A stretch of DNA of 50,695 bases from Bacillota bacterium (GTDB taxonomy: Bacteria > Bacillota > Clostridia > Lachnospirales > Lachnospiraceae), in assembly GCA_023439505.1 (NCBI GenBank), contig JAEXNR010000054.1, positions 1 through 50,695 of the forward strand, in the 5' to 3' direction. Below are positions 9,319-17,295 of the stretch, in pieces. The notes beneath the pieces are model-generated. The model was given only the letters and a program-made list of their open reading frames with translations, searched no databases and had not been told where the DNA came from. The translations under genes were made by a program, and so were the position numbers. Position 1 is the first letter of the stretch. Each line of letters starts with the position of its first letter.

Positions 9319-9398
9319 ATCTATGTATCATAGATTAGTACCTATGCGGAAAACTCGGTCCATTTTGTTTGTATACAATTTGAAAGTGAGGCTTTTAT

Positions 9399-10004
9399 AT
9401 GAAGCATTCGGGTACTCAATTTCTTTTAGGGGCGATTTGTCCAAATACGCTGATTTCCACTGATTATAATGTAACAGTAGCAGGTCTAAATCTCCCGGGT
9501 TCGGAAGATAATTCTGACAATTCATTCGATCATTCCAATTATCAGGTAAAACAATTTATAGAATATTGTGAAGATCAGATTCTGGAGAACTGGCAGAACA
9601 AAACCTATATGATCCTTGTATTTGATATTGATAAATTCAGTTCCATCAATCAGAAATATGGTCATTCTGCAGGGGACGAATTGCTGCATACCATTATGAT
9701 TAAATTAGACGCTGAAGTTCATAAACCAAACCATTATTGCAGATTATTCAACGATAATTTTGCGGTATTTTTGGAGAATTGCAGTGAAATTGATATTGCG
9801 CTGGAGATTATAAAATTCGCTGAGGAAATCAACAATAAATTTCCCCTTCTGCAGCCGAAGTTATCCTTTGGTATCAGCAGAACCAAGGGGAAATATGTAA
9901 ATGCTCCTTATCTATGTAACAGAGCTTTCCTGGCCAAAAGTACAATTAAGGGCAAGTCACATCTTCTTGCAAACTATGATGAGGTTCTGACTTCCGGCCA
10001 ATAA
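9399..10004 (+). CDS. Degenerate GGDEF-domain protein
   Basis: A 201-residue soluble protein. Residues about 65-200 form a GGDEF fold: L-V-F-D-I-D-K-F-S-S-I-N-Q-K-Y-G-H with S-A-G-D-E-L-L after it, and a C-terminal segment with S-F-G-I-S. The catalytic hairpin that should read GGDEF reads F-N-D-N-F (117-121, within R-L-F-N-D-N-F-A-V-F), so the nucleotide-binding glycines and the metal-binding acidic residue are lost. It probably does not make c-di-GMP and may instead bind a nucleotide or a partner. The first 60 residues are unassigned. It sits under the GEMM-I riboswitch. Its last 31 bases overlap the convergent ispE gene. Confidence 0.75.
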   Translation: MKHSGTQFLLGAICPNTLISTDYNVTVAGLNLPGSEDNSDNSFDHSNYQVKQFIEYCEDQILENWQNKTYMILVFDIDKFSSINQKYGHSAGDELLHTIMIKLDAEVHKPNHYCRLFNDNFAVFLENCSEIDIALEIIKFAEEINNKFPLLQPKLSFGISRTKGKYVNAPYLCNRAFLAKSTIKGKSHLLANYDEVLTSGQ

Positions 10005-10858
10005 GGCTTTGTAAGAAATACCTGATACCCGTTTGATTTGGATTTAAAGAATTGATATGCCTTTTCAGCCGATTGACGATTGGTAAAAATTCCAAACACA
10101 GTGGGACCACTTCCGCTCATCAGAGCTTTAACGGCTCCTTTTTGCTGCATCATATTCTTGATCTCAAAGATAACCGGATAGTCTTTTTCAGTCACTGTCT
10201 GTAAAATATTATCCATATGTAATGTCAGGTCATTCAGATTCTGATCGCGAAGTGCGGCTATCATGCGTTGAATATCAGGGTGAAGAACGCTCTTATCCAG
10301 CTTGAGGTTTTCATAGACATATTTGGTGGAGACACTGATGGGAGGTTTCACAAGCAGAAGATGGCAGGAAGGCATAGGGGCAAGAGGAGATAAAATTTCT
10401 CCGATGCCTTCTGAAAGTGCGGTGCCCATCATAAGGCAATAGGGCACATCTGCGCCAAGCACTACCCCCAATTTCATCAACTCCTCAGTGGATAAATTGG
10501 TCTTGTATAATTGATTCATACCCTTTAATACAGCAGCGGCATCTGTGCTGCCTCCGGCCAAACCGGCCGCAACAGGGATTTTCTTACTCAAATCTATTCT
10601 CACACCGTGATGCAGATGAAATTTCTCCATGAACAGTGCGGCAGTCCTATATACCAGATTTCTCTGATCCGTGGGCAAATAAGGCAAATTCGTCTTAACA
10701 ACAATCTGCGGATCATTTATCTTTTTTATCACTAAGGTATCATAAAGCTGTATGGTCTGCATGATCATGCAGACATCATGATAACCATCTTCCCGTTTTC
10801 TCAAAACATCCAATCCTAAATTTATTTTTGCATAAGCTTTTAGTGTAATAGAATTCAT
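9974..10858 (-). CDS. ispE: 4-diphosphocytidyl-2-C-methyl-D-erythritol kinase
   Basis: A 294-residue GHMP kinase of the MEP isoprenoid pathway, which phosphorylates CDP-methylerythritol at the 2-hydroxyl using ATP. It shows the N-terminal A-Y-A-K-I-N-L-G-L-D motif, the ATP loop P-V-A-A-G-L-A-G-G-S-T-D-A-A (near residues 95-108) and the C-terminal S-G-S-G-P-T-V-F-G. Length matches the family. GGAGGATGTT ends six bases before the ATG. It is followed, in the upstream direction, by spoIIR on the same strand 47 bases away. The 3' end overlaps the convergent GGDEF-like gene. Confidence 0.95.
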   Translation of the reverse strand: MNSITLKAYAKINLGLDVLRKREDGYHDVCMIMQTIQLYDTLVIKKINDPQIVVKTNLPYLPTDQRNLVYRTAALFMEKFHLHHGVRIDLSKKIPVAAGLAGGSTDAAAVLKGMNQLYKTNLSTEELMKLGVVLGADVPYCLMMGTALSEGIGEILSPLAPMPSCHLLLVKPPISVSTKYVYENLKLDKSVLHPDIQRMIAALRDQNLNDLTLHMDNILQTVTEKDYPVIFEIKNMMQQKGAVKALMSGSGPTVFGIFTNRQSAEKAYQFFKSKSNGYQVFLTKPYWPEVRTSS

Positions 10859-10905
10859 AACATCCTCCGATGAATAGATATCGGTATTTTATCATATCTT
10901 TCCGC

Positions 10906-11574
10906 CTAATACAATTCATGATTAAAAAGCTTTTTTATTGAATCGAAAATTTTGAACTTCACCTTTATTGGTACTTTATTTTTTATCGAATCATATTCGT
11001 CTTCCGTGAGAAGGTGCTTTAATTGCTGGTCGGTATTCTGATCGACAATACTGTAGGTTTCATCTACGAAACAAAGAGGGGGGAACATAACACACCACCA
11101 GTTCTGACCTTCTGCTTCGCCGATTCTTACCCGGAGCGCTTCATAAGTTCCGGCAGGAAATGTGTATGCTCCATATACTTTGATGGGGAAATAACAATTC
11201 TCCAGGGATACATGAACAGAATAATGGTAGCCATTTGCCAGGATAACCTCTTGTGCTGTTTCTTTTATATTCTCTAGCTGACCTAGAATAATGGCTCTTG
11301 CATCTTTAATGTCCGGGGTTGTTTTCAGTAAAGGCGATAACTGTTTTACCAACTGATCCTTGACCTTTAATTTTAACTGCTGATCTTCTGTACTGTCACT
11401 GTTCGCTATCACATGAAAGCGGATGACCTCTCCGGCGATTCCCTCCTGGGTCTGCTTTGCATCCGCATGATTGACTTGTATCAATCCAAGTAGGATCCAT
11501 GATAAAAATGGAATTACCAGAAATAATAGGAATTTGTTTCTTGGCCGATGCCATGTGTTATGTAATGATTGCAT
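10906..11574 (-). CDS. spoIIR: Stage II sporulation protein R
   Basis: A 222-residue exported protein. SpoIIR is made in the forespore and secreted into the intermembrane space, where it triggers SpoIIGA to cleave pro-sigma-E. It has an N-terminal membrane or signal segment (about 16-36) and the family core I-R-F-H-V-I-A-N-S-D-S with D-Q-Q-L-K-L-K-V-K-D (about 49-75), then Y-G-A-Y-T-F-P-A-G-T-Y-E-A-L-R and W-W-C-V-M-F-P-P-L-C-F (about 133-170). AAAGGAG precedes the ATG. The next gene on the same strand is ispE; co-transcription is possible. A forespore sigma-F promoter could not be recognised with confidence. The gene is good evidence that the organism sporulates. Confidence 0.95.
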   Translation of the reverse strand: MQSLHNTWHRPRNKFLLFLVIPFLSWILLGLIQVNHADAKQTQEGIAGEVIRFHVIANSDSTEDQQLKLKVKDQLVKQLSPLLKTTPDIKDARAIILGQLENIKETAQEVILANGYHYSVHVSLENCYFPIKVYGAYTFPAGTYEALRVRIGEAEGQNWWCVMFPPLCFVDETYSIVDQNTDQQLKHLLTEDEYDSIKNKVPIKVKFKIFDSIKKLFNHELY

Positions 11575-11809
11575 GTTTTACTCCTTTCCTGTATCTGATG
11601 AATACAGATGTTTGCTGCATTGATATTCTTTCTCCATATTATTGCCAGTATCTGGAATACTATTCGGTCACCTATCAATCTTTTGGTTCATAGATTGGTA
11701 GTGTTGGAAAAATACTTGATCAATGCTATATTTAATAGTACAATAAGGGGGCATTCCATATGAAATTGGAACAGCCTTAAGGAAGATATTACATCGGGAG
11801 GCTTAATTT

Positions 11810-12640
11810 ATGTCTAGTGAAGCACCAATTGGAGTATTTGATTCCGGCGTCGGCGGACTTACGGTAGTTAAGGAAATAATCTATCAGATACCTGGTGAGA
11901 CCATACTATATTTTGGGGACACTGCAAGACTCCCCTATGGAAATAAATCGAAGGAAACAGTTACTGCATATACAAGACAAATCGTGAGATTTCTTATGAA
12001 TAAAGGGGTAAAAGCCATTGTGATCGCCTGCAATACGGCAAGTGCATTTGCCCTCGAGACCGTAATGTCAGAAGTGGATATCCCTATGATCGGTGTGGTA
12101 AAGCCCGGTGCAAAGGTAGCGGCAGAGACAACAAAGAATGGAATCATTGGTGTAATCGGAACGGAGGGTACCATTCAAAGCGGGATTTATAATGAATTTT
12201 TGAGTAAAACAAATCCAAGGGTAAAGGTTTACGGCAAGGCGTGCCCGTTGTTCGTTCCTTTGGTGGAGGAAGGCTTGACGGATGATCCTGTGACATTTGA
12301 AATGGCGCGCAGGTATATTGGCGAGCTTTTAACACATGATATTGATACTTTGGTATTGGGATGCACCCATTACCCATTATTGAGGAAAACCATCAGAAAA
12401 ATTGTAGGAGATGAGATCCGGCTTGTGAATCCGGCTTATGAAACAGCGAGAACATTAAAAAAAGTATTAATAGAAAAAGGACTGGAAAATGATTCCGAAG
12501 GTCAGACAAACCACAAGTTTTATGTGAGTGACGGAGCAGAGAAATTTAAATATTTCGCCAACTCCATACTTCCCTGTGAGGTTGTCGAGACAAAGGATGT
12601 GAATATAGAGCAATATCTTGAGCTGGGGAGCAGAATATGA
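11810..12640 (+). CDS. murI: Glutamate racemase
   Basis: A 276-residue cofactor-independent racemase that makes D-glutamate for peptidoglycan. The catalytic cysteine motifs are both present: A-C-N-T-A-S-A (Cys near residue 72) and G-C-T-H-Y-P-L-L (Cys near residue 184). The substrate loops G-V-F-D-S-G-V-G-G-L-T-V and F-G-D-T-A-R-L-P-Y-G are intact. GGGAGG (11795-11800) precedes the ATG. The stop overlaps the next ATG by four bases (ATGA), so it is translationally coupled to the DUF1934 gene. Confidence 0.96.
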   Translation: MSSEAPIGVFDSGVGGLTVVKEIIYQIPGETILYFGDTARLPYGNKSKETVTAYTRQIVRFLMNKGVKAIVIACNTASAFALETVMSEVDIPMIGVVKPGAKVAAETTKNGIIGVIGTEGTIQSGIYNEFLSKTNPRVKVYGKACPLFVPLVEEGLTDDPVTFEMARRYIGELLTHDIDTLVLGCTHYPLLRKTIRKIVGDEIRLVNPAYETARTLKKVLIEKGLENDSEGQTNHKFYVSDGAEKFKYFANSILPCEVVETKDVNIEQYLELGSRI

Positions 12641-13092
12641 CAAAAGAAGTAACGGTTGAAATCAGAGGACTTCAAGGGAATGAGGAGAAGGATGAGATCA
12701 TAACAAAATCATCCGGGGTATATCATTTCAGAAATCATAAACATTATATCCAGTATGATGAGACAACGGAGCCTGATGCACCGGTATCCCACAATACCAT
12801 CAAAATCGGATCAGATCAGATTGATATCATAAAAAAAGGACGGGAGAAGACCGCCCTGATTTTCCATAGATCACAAGAAACGCAGACCTTATACCATACC
12901 CCTTACGGAGATCTGCAGATAGGTATAATGACAACCAAGATGTCGGTTAAGGAAGAGGAAAAGGAGATGGCTGTTTGGTTAGAGTATATCCTCTCCTCTC
13001 AGGGAAGCCGGCTTTCTGATAACAGCCTTGAAATCCGGGTGATTTCAAAGGCTGATTCAACTTATGAAACAGAAAGCGAACAGTTTAATTAA
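12637..13092 (+). CDS. DUF1934 (YwiB-like) protein
   Basis: A 151-residue soluble protein resembling the YwiB/DUF1934 family, which has a lipocalin-like beta-barrel of unknown function. Visible cues are the strand-rich pattern, F-R-N-H-K-H-Y-I-Q-Y-D-E near residue 32, a central R-x-x-E-T-Q-T-L-Y-H-T-P-Y-G-D-L-Q-I-G-I segment, and a C-terminal V-W-L-E-Y-I-L. It overlaps murI by four bases, so it is in the same operon. It ends two bases before the convergent CapA-like gene. Confidence 0.8.
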   Translation: MTKEVTVEIRGLQGNEEKDEIITKSSGVYHFRNHKHYIQYDETTEPDAPVSHNTIKIGSDQIDIIKKGREKTALIFHRSQETQTLYHTPYGDLQIGIMTTKMSVKEEEKEMAVWLEYILSSQGSRLSDNSLEIRVISKADSTYETESEQFN

Positions 13093-13094
13093 TC

Positions 13095-14294
13095 TTACTT
13101 CTTCTTTTCTTTAATAAACCCATCGTCATCAATTACGGATTCATAGGAGAGGCTTTCCAAATAATTAAAATAGTCTCTGCGCTCAGATGATGCGCTGGGC
13201 AGAAAGTTATAAGCACTCTTAGACATAACAGGCAGTATCTGAACCTGCACGGAATCATCCGGATTCAGGTATACTTTCAGCAGACCGCTTTTTTGCTCCC
13301 TGGCATTAAACCAGTAATTACCGAGGCTGTAAGCAATGGGCTTACCCTTATAAAATTCGAAACCCTGCATGACATGCGGATGGCAGCCAACGACCAGGTC
13401 TGCTCCTGCATCAATATATTGCCTTGCAAGGTCACGCTGGTATTTTTCGGGATAAGTGGATCTTTCCACACCCCAATGAAGAAAGGCTACAACAAAATCA
13501 CTATTGGTGGTGGCTTCTCTGATCGTTTCCAAAACAGGGGCAGGGTCATAAGTGCCGATCATGCCGGGCTTGGAATCGGCAGCATACCAGTCCATCGCAA
13601 AGACGACACGGGAAGCCGCGATATAAGCGATCTTTTTATCTCCGATGGTATAATAAACAGGAGCTTTAGCGCGCTCCAGATCCTCTCCGGCACCGATATA
13701 ATCTATTCCGGCCTGTGTCAGGGTATCAAAGGTATCAAGCAGTGCATCCTGACCATAATCAAGCGCGTGGTTATTGGCAAGGGATACGATATCTACGCCC
13801 ATTTCCTTTAAGATAGTTACCCGGTCCGGATTGGCACGAAAGGTAAAGGATTTGTCAGGGGTTTTACTGCCCCTTGTACTATAGGCAAATTCATTATTCA
13901 CCATCATGATATCTGCCGCATTCATTTCATCCACCAGTTCCCTGGAAAATCCGCCGAGAATTCCTTTCTTCTCTTTATCATATCTTTGTGCAGGAGCAAG
14001 TGTATCATCTAAATTAACATCTCCTGCGAAATCCAATATAATGGGCGTTTCTTCTGGCGTGGGTGTGGGAGAAGAAACAGGTACGACCTCGTTATCAATA
14101 TCCCCTGTGGAAGTGGAACTGTCTTGATTGCTGCCAATACCAGCATCATTTTCTGTTTGGCTCTGGTCGTTGGAAAGAAGCTCTTCGCTTTGTTTCGTAT
14201 GATTATTTCGGACGGCATACACTACCGTACAGAGTAACAAAAGGATCAGGGTAACATTAAGCAGCGTTAGTTTTGCAATTGTTTTCTTTTTCAT
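13095..14294 (-). CDS. CapA-family (poly-gamma-glutamate synthesis-like) lipid/membrane-anchored protein
   Basis: A 399-residue protein. An N-terminal membrane anchor (about 5-28) is followed by a Ser/Thr/Glu-rich linker (about 35-85). The rest is a CapA/metallophosphoesterase-like domain: L-D-F-A-G-D-V-N-L-D-D (first metal-site motif), S-L-A-N-N-H-A-L-D-Y-G (second), F-L-H-W-G-V-E and G-C-H-P-H-V-M-Q-G, all intact. In Bacillus, CapA/PgsA helps export poly-gamma-glutamate; here no capB or capC is nearby, so the substrate is unknown. A frame open to 14351 has no Shine-Dalgarno, while AGAAAGGA supports the ATG at 14294. The extracytoplasmic location is inferred from the anchor. Confidence 0.85.
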   Translation of the reverse strand: MKKKTIAKLTLLNVTLILLLLCTVVYAVRNNHTKQSEELLSNDQSQTENDAGIGSNQDSSTSTGDIDNEVVPVSSPTPTPEETPIILDFAGDVNLDDTLAPAQRYDKEKKGILGGFSRELVDEMNAADIMMVNNEFAYSTRGSKTPDKSFTFRANPDRVTILKEMGVDIVSLANNHALDYGQDALLDTFDTLTQAGIDYIGAGEDLERAKAPVYYTIGDKKIAYIAASRVVFAMDWYAADSKPGMIGTYDPAPVLETIREATTNSDFVVAFLHWGVERSTYPEKYQRDLARQYIDAGADLVVGCHPHVMQGFEFYKGKPIAYSLGNYWFNAREQKSGLLKVYLNPDDSVQVQILPVMSKSAYNFLPSASSERRDYFNYLESLSYESVIDDDGFIKEKKK

Positions 14295-14370
14295 GAAAAT
14301 CCTTTCTGAACAGATGGGCATGGATCCGGGATATGATGGACAGACGGGCAAAGGCCTGTGATACTTATGT

Positions 14371-14423
14371 AAAAAATCCTCTTATCCTTTATAACAAATA
14401 TGCTAGTAAGGAAAGAGGATTTG
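14371..14423 (-). terminator. Terminator after the 14448-14903 gene
   Basis: On the minus strand AATCCTCTTTCCTT pairs with AAGGATAAGAGGATT, followed by TTTTTAC. It separates the 14448 gene from the CapA-like gene. Confidence 0.75.
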
Positions 14424-14447
14424 TAATTGATGGATATGGTATTGTGA

Positions 14448-14903
14448 TTACTTGTTTTTCTTAAAAATACCGGTTGCTCTTTTAAAGAGACTCTTTTTTT
14501 CCTTCTTGGGTTCCAGACCGCTTCTTAATCCTTTGACATCCATGATATAAATCCCGCTTAAAACTGCTTTTACCTCTTTCTTTACCGGAATTAAGTCAAA
14601 AATCTTGGCATCACAGATTAAAGACATTACCTTTGGACCAATCTTAGCTTTCACAATGGGAACCTTTGAACCGCGAAGATATCGTGGTGTCTGATCCAGT
14701 ACAATTTTGGGAAGATTCGCTTCTTTTAATTTCATTCTCTTTTTATCTATTACCAGCATAGAAACAGTCTGTGCAGCGGCTTTCATCTGGGCTTCCGATG
14801 TCTCCTGCTTTTTTTGCAGCCTCTTACCGACAAAATATAAAACGATGAATGCAATAGCTACTACACCTGCAATTATTAATAATACAATGCCAACGGTATT
14901 CAT
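14448..14903 (-). CDS. Single-pass membrane protein of unknown function
   Basis: A 151-residue protein. A strongly hydrophobic segment (about 4-26) is followed by K-R-L-Q-K-K and a basic cytoplasmic-looking domain with a repeated beta pattern (R-M-K-L-K-E-A-N-L-P-K-I-V, Y-L-R-G-S-K-V-P-I-V-K-A-K-I-G-P) and a Lys-rich tail. Homologues with this layout are common in clostridial genomes without assigned function. AGGAGGT lies nine bases before the ATG. A terminator follows, so it is a single-gene unit. Confidence 0.7.
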   Translation of the reverse strand: MNTVGIVLLIIAGVVAIAFIVLYFVGKRLQKKQETSEAQMKAAAQTVSMLVIDKKRMKLKEANLPKIVLDQTPRYLRGSKVPIVKAKIGPKVMSLICDAKIFDLIPVKKEVKAVLSGIYIMDVKGLRSGLEPKKEKKSLFKRATGIFKKNK

Positions 14904-15047
14904 GAAGTATGTACCTCCTAAGATTGTTCAATTCGTATTGCTCACCCTAATTTGGGGTTGTCCAGATTGGGGCAACGTTAATTCTAACATTTTTTTATAA
15001 AAAAATAAATAGATAAATTTAAAAATCATTAAATTTCCTTTTCACGC

Positions 15048-15776
15048 TTAGATTAGAGATGCATTTTTCTCCAGGAGCTCTTTTATAATTCCCTGAACAT
15101 AGGAGCCGAGGAACTTTAATTGCTCCTTCGATAAATCTTTGGGATAAACGGGCTTCCCGTATTCAATAATCGTATGGGTGGACCTTATCCAGGGCATATG
15201 GTTTTCAAGAACCTCATCTGTATTGGAAATGGCGACGGGTATGATAGCACAGCCGGTTTTTTCGGCAATTTTAAAACTACCCTCCTTAAACGGGAGCATC
15301 TCACTTGTCTGGCTTCTGGTGCCCTCCGGTGATATAAATACAGAATAACCATCTTTCACCTGTTCTATACCTTTAAGAACTGTCTTTAATCCCTGTTTTA
15401 TATCAGCTCTGTCTATGAACAGACATTGCAAAAAGCGCATCCAAGTACTTAAAAAGGGCACTTTCGCAATCTCTTTCTTAGCCATAAATCCGGTCAGCGT
15501 TGGAATAGACGCATAAGCAACAACTACGTCAAAATAACTTCGGTGATTCGAAATATATAATACCGGTTCCTTCTTTGGAACATTGTCACGTCCGATTACG
15601 GTGTTTTTTACACCGCTGATAAATAATATAATACGGAAAGCAAAGGCTACAATTGCTTGAGAACTTGCTACCATTGCCCTCCGGTTGAATTTGCCTGTGA
15701 TGAATTCCACAAGATAGAGGGGGATACTAATGACAAAAAATATAAGTAAAAATATAAGAGCCAAGATCAGACGCAT
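15048..15776 (-). CDS. plsC: 1-acyl-sn-glycerol-3-phosphate acyltransferase
   Basis: A 242-residue membrane-associated acyltransferase that makes phosphatidic acid from lysophosphatidic acid. The catalytic N-H-R-S-Y-F-D motif (His and Asp two residues apart plus spacing) lies near residue 80. The glycerol-3-phosphate-binding F-I-S-P-E-G-T-R-S and the V-P-V-A/I-P-V-A-I block (about 160-185) are present. Residues 1-22 and about 40-60 are hydrophobic. The first ATG of the frame (15788) lies inside the Shine-Dalgarno; GGAGG ends five bases before the ATG at 15776, so that is the start. A hairpin and a possible extended -10 promoter lie upstream at 15855-15904. Confidence 0.92.
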   Translation of the reverse strand: MRLILALIFLLIFFVISIPLYLVEFITGKFNRRAMVASSQAIVAFAFRIILFISGVKNTVIGRDNVPKKEPVLYISNHRSYFDVVVAYASIPTLTGFMAKKEIAKVPFLSTWMRFLQCLFIDRADIKQGLKTVLKGIEQVKDGYSVFISPEGTRSQTSEMLPFKEGSFKIAEKTGCAIIPVAISNTDEVLENHMPWIRSTHTIIEYGKPVYPKDLSKEQLKFLGSYVQGIIKELLEKNASLI

Positions 15777-15854
15777 AATTACCTCCATTTTGCCGCAACT
15801 CTCCCGATTTTTGGGGCGGCTGATTTAAAAATGAAACATAGGATTATATAAGGA

Positions 15855-15904
15855 AAGAGATTTTTTACCATATTATTATACCATAATATTTGAAAAAATC
15901 TCTT
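15855..15904 (-). other. AT-rich hairpin with an embedded extended -10
   Basis: AAGAGATTTTTT (15855-15866) and AAAAAATCTCTT (15893-15904) are perfectly complementary 12-base arms around a 26-base loop. On the minus strand the loop contains TGGTATAAT, an extended -10 element that could serve plsC. As a terminator it would end minus-strand transcription arriving from the VanY gene. Confidence 0.55.
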
Positions 15905-15958
15905 ATTATTTATGTAACTTTGATGCGAACCTGATGCCACTGCCATAATTGTCTCTGA

Positions 15959-17242
15959 TTAAAGAGCAGGTGGTGTGATCTCAGGTGTTGATTCCGGTGT
16001 TATGGAGGGCGAAGCCGTCGGGACACCAGGGTCAGTATCCCCGGCATTCTGTCCGCTCTGTGGCGTAGGGGTCGGGTCTTCGGGAAGTGGTGCCTGCGTG
16101 GCATCTTCCGGCTGGTCCTGACCGTCTGTATCAGAGGGGTCGTCAGTTACAGTGCCATCATTGGTTGGCAGTTCCTCACCGGGATCTTCCTTAACAGGAG
16201 GTTTTGTAGGGGCCGTAGTAGATTTCGGAGGCTTTGTCGGGTTTGCATCGTCCGATTGCGTATGCTCCGGTGCATCACCGACATCAGGGGTTTCCTCAGG
16301 GTTTTCCGTTGGTGTCGGTTTTTTGGGCGGCTGATAATTAATGAGTGCCGTGTATTTAAGATCAAAGTTAAAATCCGGACTTGGTGTATAGTGATAGTAC
16401 TCATCAAGCGTCAAGCTATTTTCATAAATATAAGTTGCAAGATCTTTTCCTACATAACGTATGTGCCAGGGTTCATAAGCGTATCCGGTGATATCCGCCT
16501 TACCTTTCGGGTAACGGATAATGTACCCATATTCATGTGCGTGTTCCTCCAGCCATTTTCCTTCATCGGTTTTACCAAACTCTGCGGATAACTTATAGTT
16601 AATTGACTTTATGGATACATCGATGGATAATCCGGTCTGGTGTTCACTTGTACCGGGTACTGCCGAGTATTTTATGGTATGGGCTTTTCCTTTGGTAACG
16701 ATATTGTTGGTAAATATCTTATACTGGCGTTCATAGGATCGATAGCCGGATACTCCGTAAAGGGTATATCCCAACTGACTTGCGCCGGAAAACAGATCTT
16801 CAAGTGCACGAGCAGCAACCTGGCGCAGGAGCTTTCTATCGTCATAATAAGAGATATCAAAGGGCACATCCGGCACCTCAAGGTCTGTTGGTATGTAATC
16901 TCCCGGCAAAGCATATTCTTTATTGACGAAGACTGTGATACTTGCAGGATCCAAATCGATGACGGTGGCCGGAACAAAAGGTGTTACAAAAGGTTGATCC
17001 TCCATAGTTTCCTCCCCGTTATTTGTTTTATTATCATCATATTCGGGTGTAGGGGGGATATATGTATAATCCTTAGCCGAATCTTGAAAAGATCCGGCGG
17101 CAACCGCAGATGCAGAAGCGGTGGGGTCTTTTGCTCCGCGGTGAAATACGTTATTATTTCCTCCAAAAAAGATGAGGAAGCCGCTTGAAACAATAAGGAT
17201 TAATACAGAGGAAATTATAATAATAATTTTTTTGATTTTCAT
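15959..17242 (-). CDS. VanY-type D-alanyl-D-alanine carboxypeptidase with a long Pro/Thr-rich tail
   Basis: A 427-residue membrane-anchored metallopeptidase that trims the terminal D-Ala from peptidoglycan stems. Residues about 5-27 are a hydrophobic anchor, followed by a Thr/Pro/Asp linker and a catalytic domain (about 110-285). The zinc site is visible: S-E-H-Q-T-G-L-S-I-D (first His and Asp) and E-P-W-H-I-R-Y (catalytic Glu and second His). The last ~130 residues are a low-complexity P/T/D/G/E-rich tail, unusual for VanY and probably a wall-spanning or spacer segment. No Van resistance genes are nearby, so housekeeping wall remodelling is more likely. The nicotinate phosphoribosyltransferase gene lies 53 bases upstream on the same strand. 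Confidence 0.88.
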   Translation of the reverse strand: MKIKKIIIIISSVLILIVSSGFLIFFGGNNNVFHRGAKDPTASASAVAAGSFQDSAKDYTYIPPTPEYDDNKTNNGEETMEDQPFVTPFVPATVIDLDPASITVFVNKEYALPGDYIPTDLEVPDVPFDISYYDDRKLLRQVAARALEDLFSGASQLGYTLYGVSGYRSYERQYKIFTNNIVTKGKAHTIKYSAVPGTSEHQTGLSIDVSIKSINYKLSAEFGKTDEGKWLEEHAHEYGYIIRYPKGKADITGYAYEPWHIRYVGKDLATYIYENSLTLDEYYHYTPSPDFNFDLKYTALINYQPPKKPTPTENPEETPDVGDAPEHTQSDDANPTKPPKSTTAPTKPPVKEDPGEELPTNDGTVTDDPSDTDGQDQPEDATQAPLPEDPTPTPQSGQNAGDTDPGVPTASPSITPESTPEITPPAL

Positions 17243-17295
17243 TTTTGACGCCTGCTTTCATGGACCCTGCTAAGGAATAGAGTATTTTTGCTGTC

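Noticed and set aside
16640..17188. Plus-strand open frame opposite the VanY gene
   Set aside because: No ribosome-binding site, and the opposite strand shows intact zinc-peptidase motifs.
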